Below are positions 4,888 through 6,159 of a stretch of DNA of 6,159 nucleotides, one piece after another. The stretch's first letter is position 1. The number at the start of each line of letters is the position of its first letter. The position numbers and the translations under genes are program-made. Under the pieces are notes generated by a model. That model was not told the origin of the DNA, searched no databases, and worked only from the letters and a program-made list of their open reading frames with translations. Origin of the DNA: an uncultured bacterium (GTDB lineage: Bacteria > Pseudomonadota > Gammaproteobacteria > Burkholderiales > Burkholderiaceae_F); assembly GCA_905215795.1 (NCBI GenBank), contig CAJMRV010000100.1, positions 1 through 6,159 of the forward strand, read 5' to 3'.

Positions 4888-6159
4888 TCACTTCTCGGCT
4901 GCGGCCGCCTTGCCTGCGCGGCGTCCGAAGACGAGGCAGTCGAGGATGGCGACGGAGCCCAGGCGCACGGCACCGTGGATGCGGCCCGTGGATTCACCGG
5001 CGGCGTAGAGGCCCGGGATCGGCTTGTCATCCTTGACGCCCATGACGCGGCCGTCCATGTCGGTCACGAGACCGCCCATGCAGTGATGGACCTTCGGCAC
5101 GAGCTCGCCGATGTACCAGGGACCCTTTTCGAGCGGAACCTGCACGTTGTTGATGTAGCGGTCCCATTCCGGATCCTTGCGGTCCTTGACGGCCTGGTTG
5201 AACTTGTCGACGGTCTGCTTGAGCACGTCGTACGGGATGCCCGTGCCCTTGGCCATCGCCTCGAGCGAGTCGTACTTGACGATGAGCTTGCGCTCGAGCA
5301 TCTTCTCGAGGGCGCCCGGACGCTGCTTGATCATCGGGGCGACCGAGTTGGCGTCGCCGATGGCGTAGCACTTGCGGCCGTTGGCGAGCTCGACCATGAT
5401 CGCGTCGGCGCGGATCTTGCGGTTGGCGAGTTCGTTGATGAAGCGCTTGCCGTCGGAATTCACCCAGAGGCCGTACTCGGCGGCCGCGGTCTGGTTGAAC
5501 TGCCAGCCGATGCCCATGCCCTTTTCGTGCGGGTTGCCCCACGGGCCGGACTGGATCCAGTCGTTCTGGACCTGCATGGCGCCCAAGGCGGCGGTTTCAC
5601 GCCAGAGCTCGGACGTGGCGCCCGGCTGGTTGGTGGAGTCGAGCTGGGCGGAGAGCTTCGGGTCCTGCAGGACGCGGAACTTCACGTCGTTGGCGAAGCC
5701 GCCGTAGCAGAGGATGACGGCCTTCTTGGCGCGCATCGTCACGGGCTTGCCGGAGTCTTCCTTCGGGAAGCGGTAGCCCTTCCTCACGAGCACGCCTTCG
5801 ACGCGGCCGGATTCGGGATTGCGGTAGATGTGCTCGACGTACATCTTCGTCAGGACGGGGATGCCGAGCTTCTTGCACATCTCGAGTTCCTTGAGGACGA
5901 TGCCGGAGCCCGAACCGTTCTTCGTCGTGACATAGCGCGGCACCGAGTGGCCGCCTTCCTGCCCGATCGCGTCGGGGAGGAATTCCACGCCGAGTTCGTC
6001 GACGGTCCACAGGAAGTTGGGGAGCGCGCTCTCGGCGAGCAGGCGGACCTTGTCGCGGTCGTTCATGTAGAGGCCCGCAACCAGGATGTCCTTTTCAAGC
6101 AGCTCGGGGGAGTCCTTGATGCCTCGGTTCTTCTGCTGTGGGCAGCCCGTGGCGGTCAT
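4888..6159 (-). CDS. FAD-dependent fumarate-reductase-like oxidoreductase (flavocytochrome c family), N-terminus outside window
   Basis: The frame is open to the right edge. The ATG at the edge aligns to an internal position, because the FAD-binding GxGxxG of the family should lie about 50 residues further upstream. The visible 423 residues follow the flavocytochrome c fumarate reductase / urocanate reductase family: GIKDSPEL, GGHSVPR (69-75), KKAVILCYGGFANDV (145-159), NQPGAT (177-182), LWVNSDGKRFINE (231-243), VHHCMGGLVTDMDGRVM (357-373), and IPGLYAAGESTGRIHGAVRLGSVAI with FGRRAGKAAA at the end. Arg239 matches the catalytic proton-donor Arg402 of Shewanella Fcc3. His359 and Arg399 match His504 and Arg544, which hold one substrate carboxylate. 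The family HPT motif reads GPW at 205-207, and the Thr/Glu/Arg cluster after it is absent, so the second carboxylate clamp is lost. Inference: it reduces a C=C bond of an unsaturated acid other than fumarate. Relatives are often exported by Tat and fed by a haem partner, neither of which can be seen here. Confidence 0.9.
   Translation of the reverse strand: MTATGCPQQKNRGIKDSPELLEKDILVAGLYMNDRDKVRLLAESALPNFLWTVDELGVEFLPDAIGQEGGHSVPRYVTTKNGSGSGIVLKELEMCKKLGIPVLTKMYVEHIYRNPESGRVEGVLVRKGYRFPKEDSGKPVTMRAKKAVILCYGGFANDVKFRVLQDPKLSAQLDSTNQPGATSELWRETAALGAMQVQNDWIQSGPWGNPHEKGMGIGWQFNQTAAAEYGLWVNSDGKRFINELANRKIRADAIMVELANGRKCYAIGDANSVAPMIKQRPGALEKMLERKLIVKYDSLEAMAKGTGIPYDVLKQTVDKFNQAVKDRKDPEWDRYINNVQVPLEKGPWYIGELVPKVHHCMGGLVTDMDGRVMGVKDDKPIPGLYAAGESTGRIHGAVRLGSVAILDCLVFGRRAGKAAAAEK

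Noticed and set aside
6157..6159. The ATG at the right edge as the true start of the flavoprotein
   Set aside because: Alignment to the family places this Met after the FAD-binding Rossmann motif, which must lie outside the window. The gene is therefore 5'-truncated by the window, not naturally short.

Overview
The window reads as chromosomal DNA of a GC-rich Gram-negative bacterium, most likely a betaproteobacterium. The evidence is a minus-strand cluster in the order ndk, rlmN, rodZ, ispG, which is the conserved housekeeping order of Burkholderiales and Neisseriales. IspG also resembles the longer betaproteobacterial form. The neighbouring fumarate-reductase-like flavoprotein, and the apparent absence of the pilus gene that often sits between rlmN and rodZ, would fit an anaerobic gut lineage such as Sutterellaceae. 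That family assignment is inference.

Layout. On the minus strand, from high to low coordinates: ndk (3741-3316), rlmN (3297-2095, GTG start), rodZ (2026-1031) and ispG (939 to beyond base 1, GTG start, 3' end missing). The ndk-rlmN gap is 18 bases, so these two are almost certainly co-transcribed. A perfect 8-bp hairpin lies between rlmN and rodZ. A terminator-like hairpin with a T-run lies between rodZ and ispG, inside the ispG leader. The four genes serve nucleotide balance (Ndk), rRNA/tRNA methylation (RlmN), rod-shape morphogenesis (RodZ) and isoprenoid precursor synthesis (IspG). They share a locus, not a pathway.

A divergent intergenic region (3742-4101) holds a candidate extended -10 promoter and GC-rich leader for ndk, a weaker candidate promoter in the opposite direction, and a 16-bp near-perfect palindrome between them. 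On the plus strand, 4102-4689 encodes a 195-residue basic, mostly helical protein that I do not recognise. It starts at GTG behind a strong ribosome binding site and ends in a clear intrinsic terminator.

From 4888 to the right edge, on the minus strand, lies the C-terminal 423 residues of a flavocytochrome c / fumarate-reductase-family FAD oxidoreductase. Its amino end is outside the window. It keeps the catalytic arginine and one carboxylate-binding site of the family but has lost the second carboxylate clamp, so its substrate is probably not fumarate. No RNA gene, CRISPR array, insertion sequence or prophage is visible. I see no clear new multi-gene system. The most interesting items are the altered active site of the flavoprotein, the unknown 195-residue protein, and the terminator-like hairpin in front of ispG.
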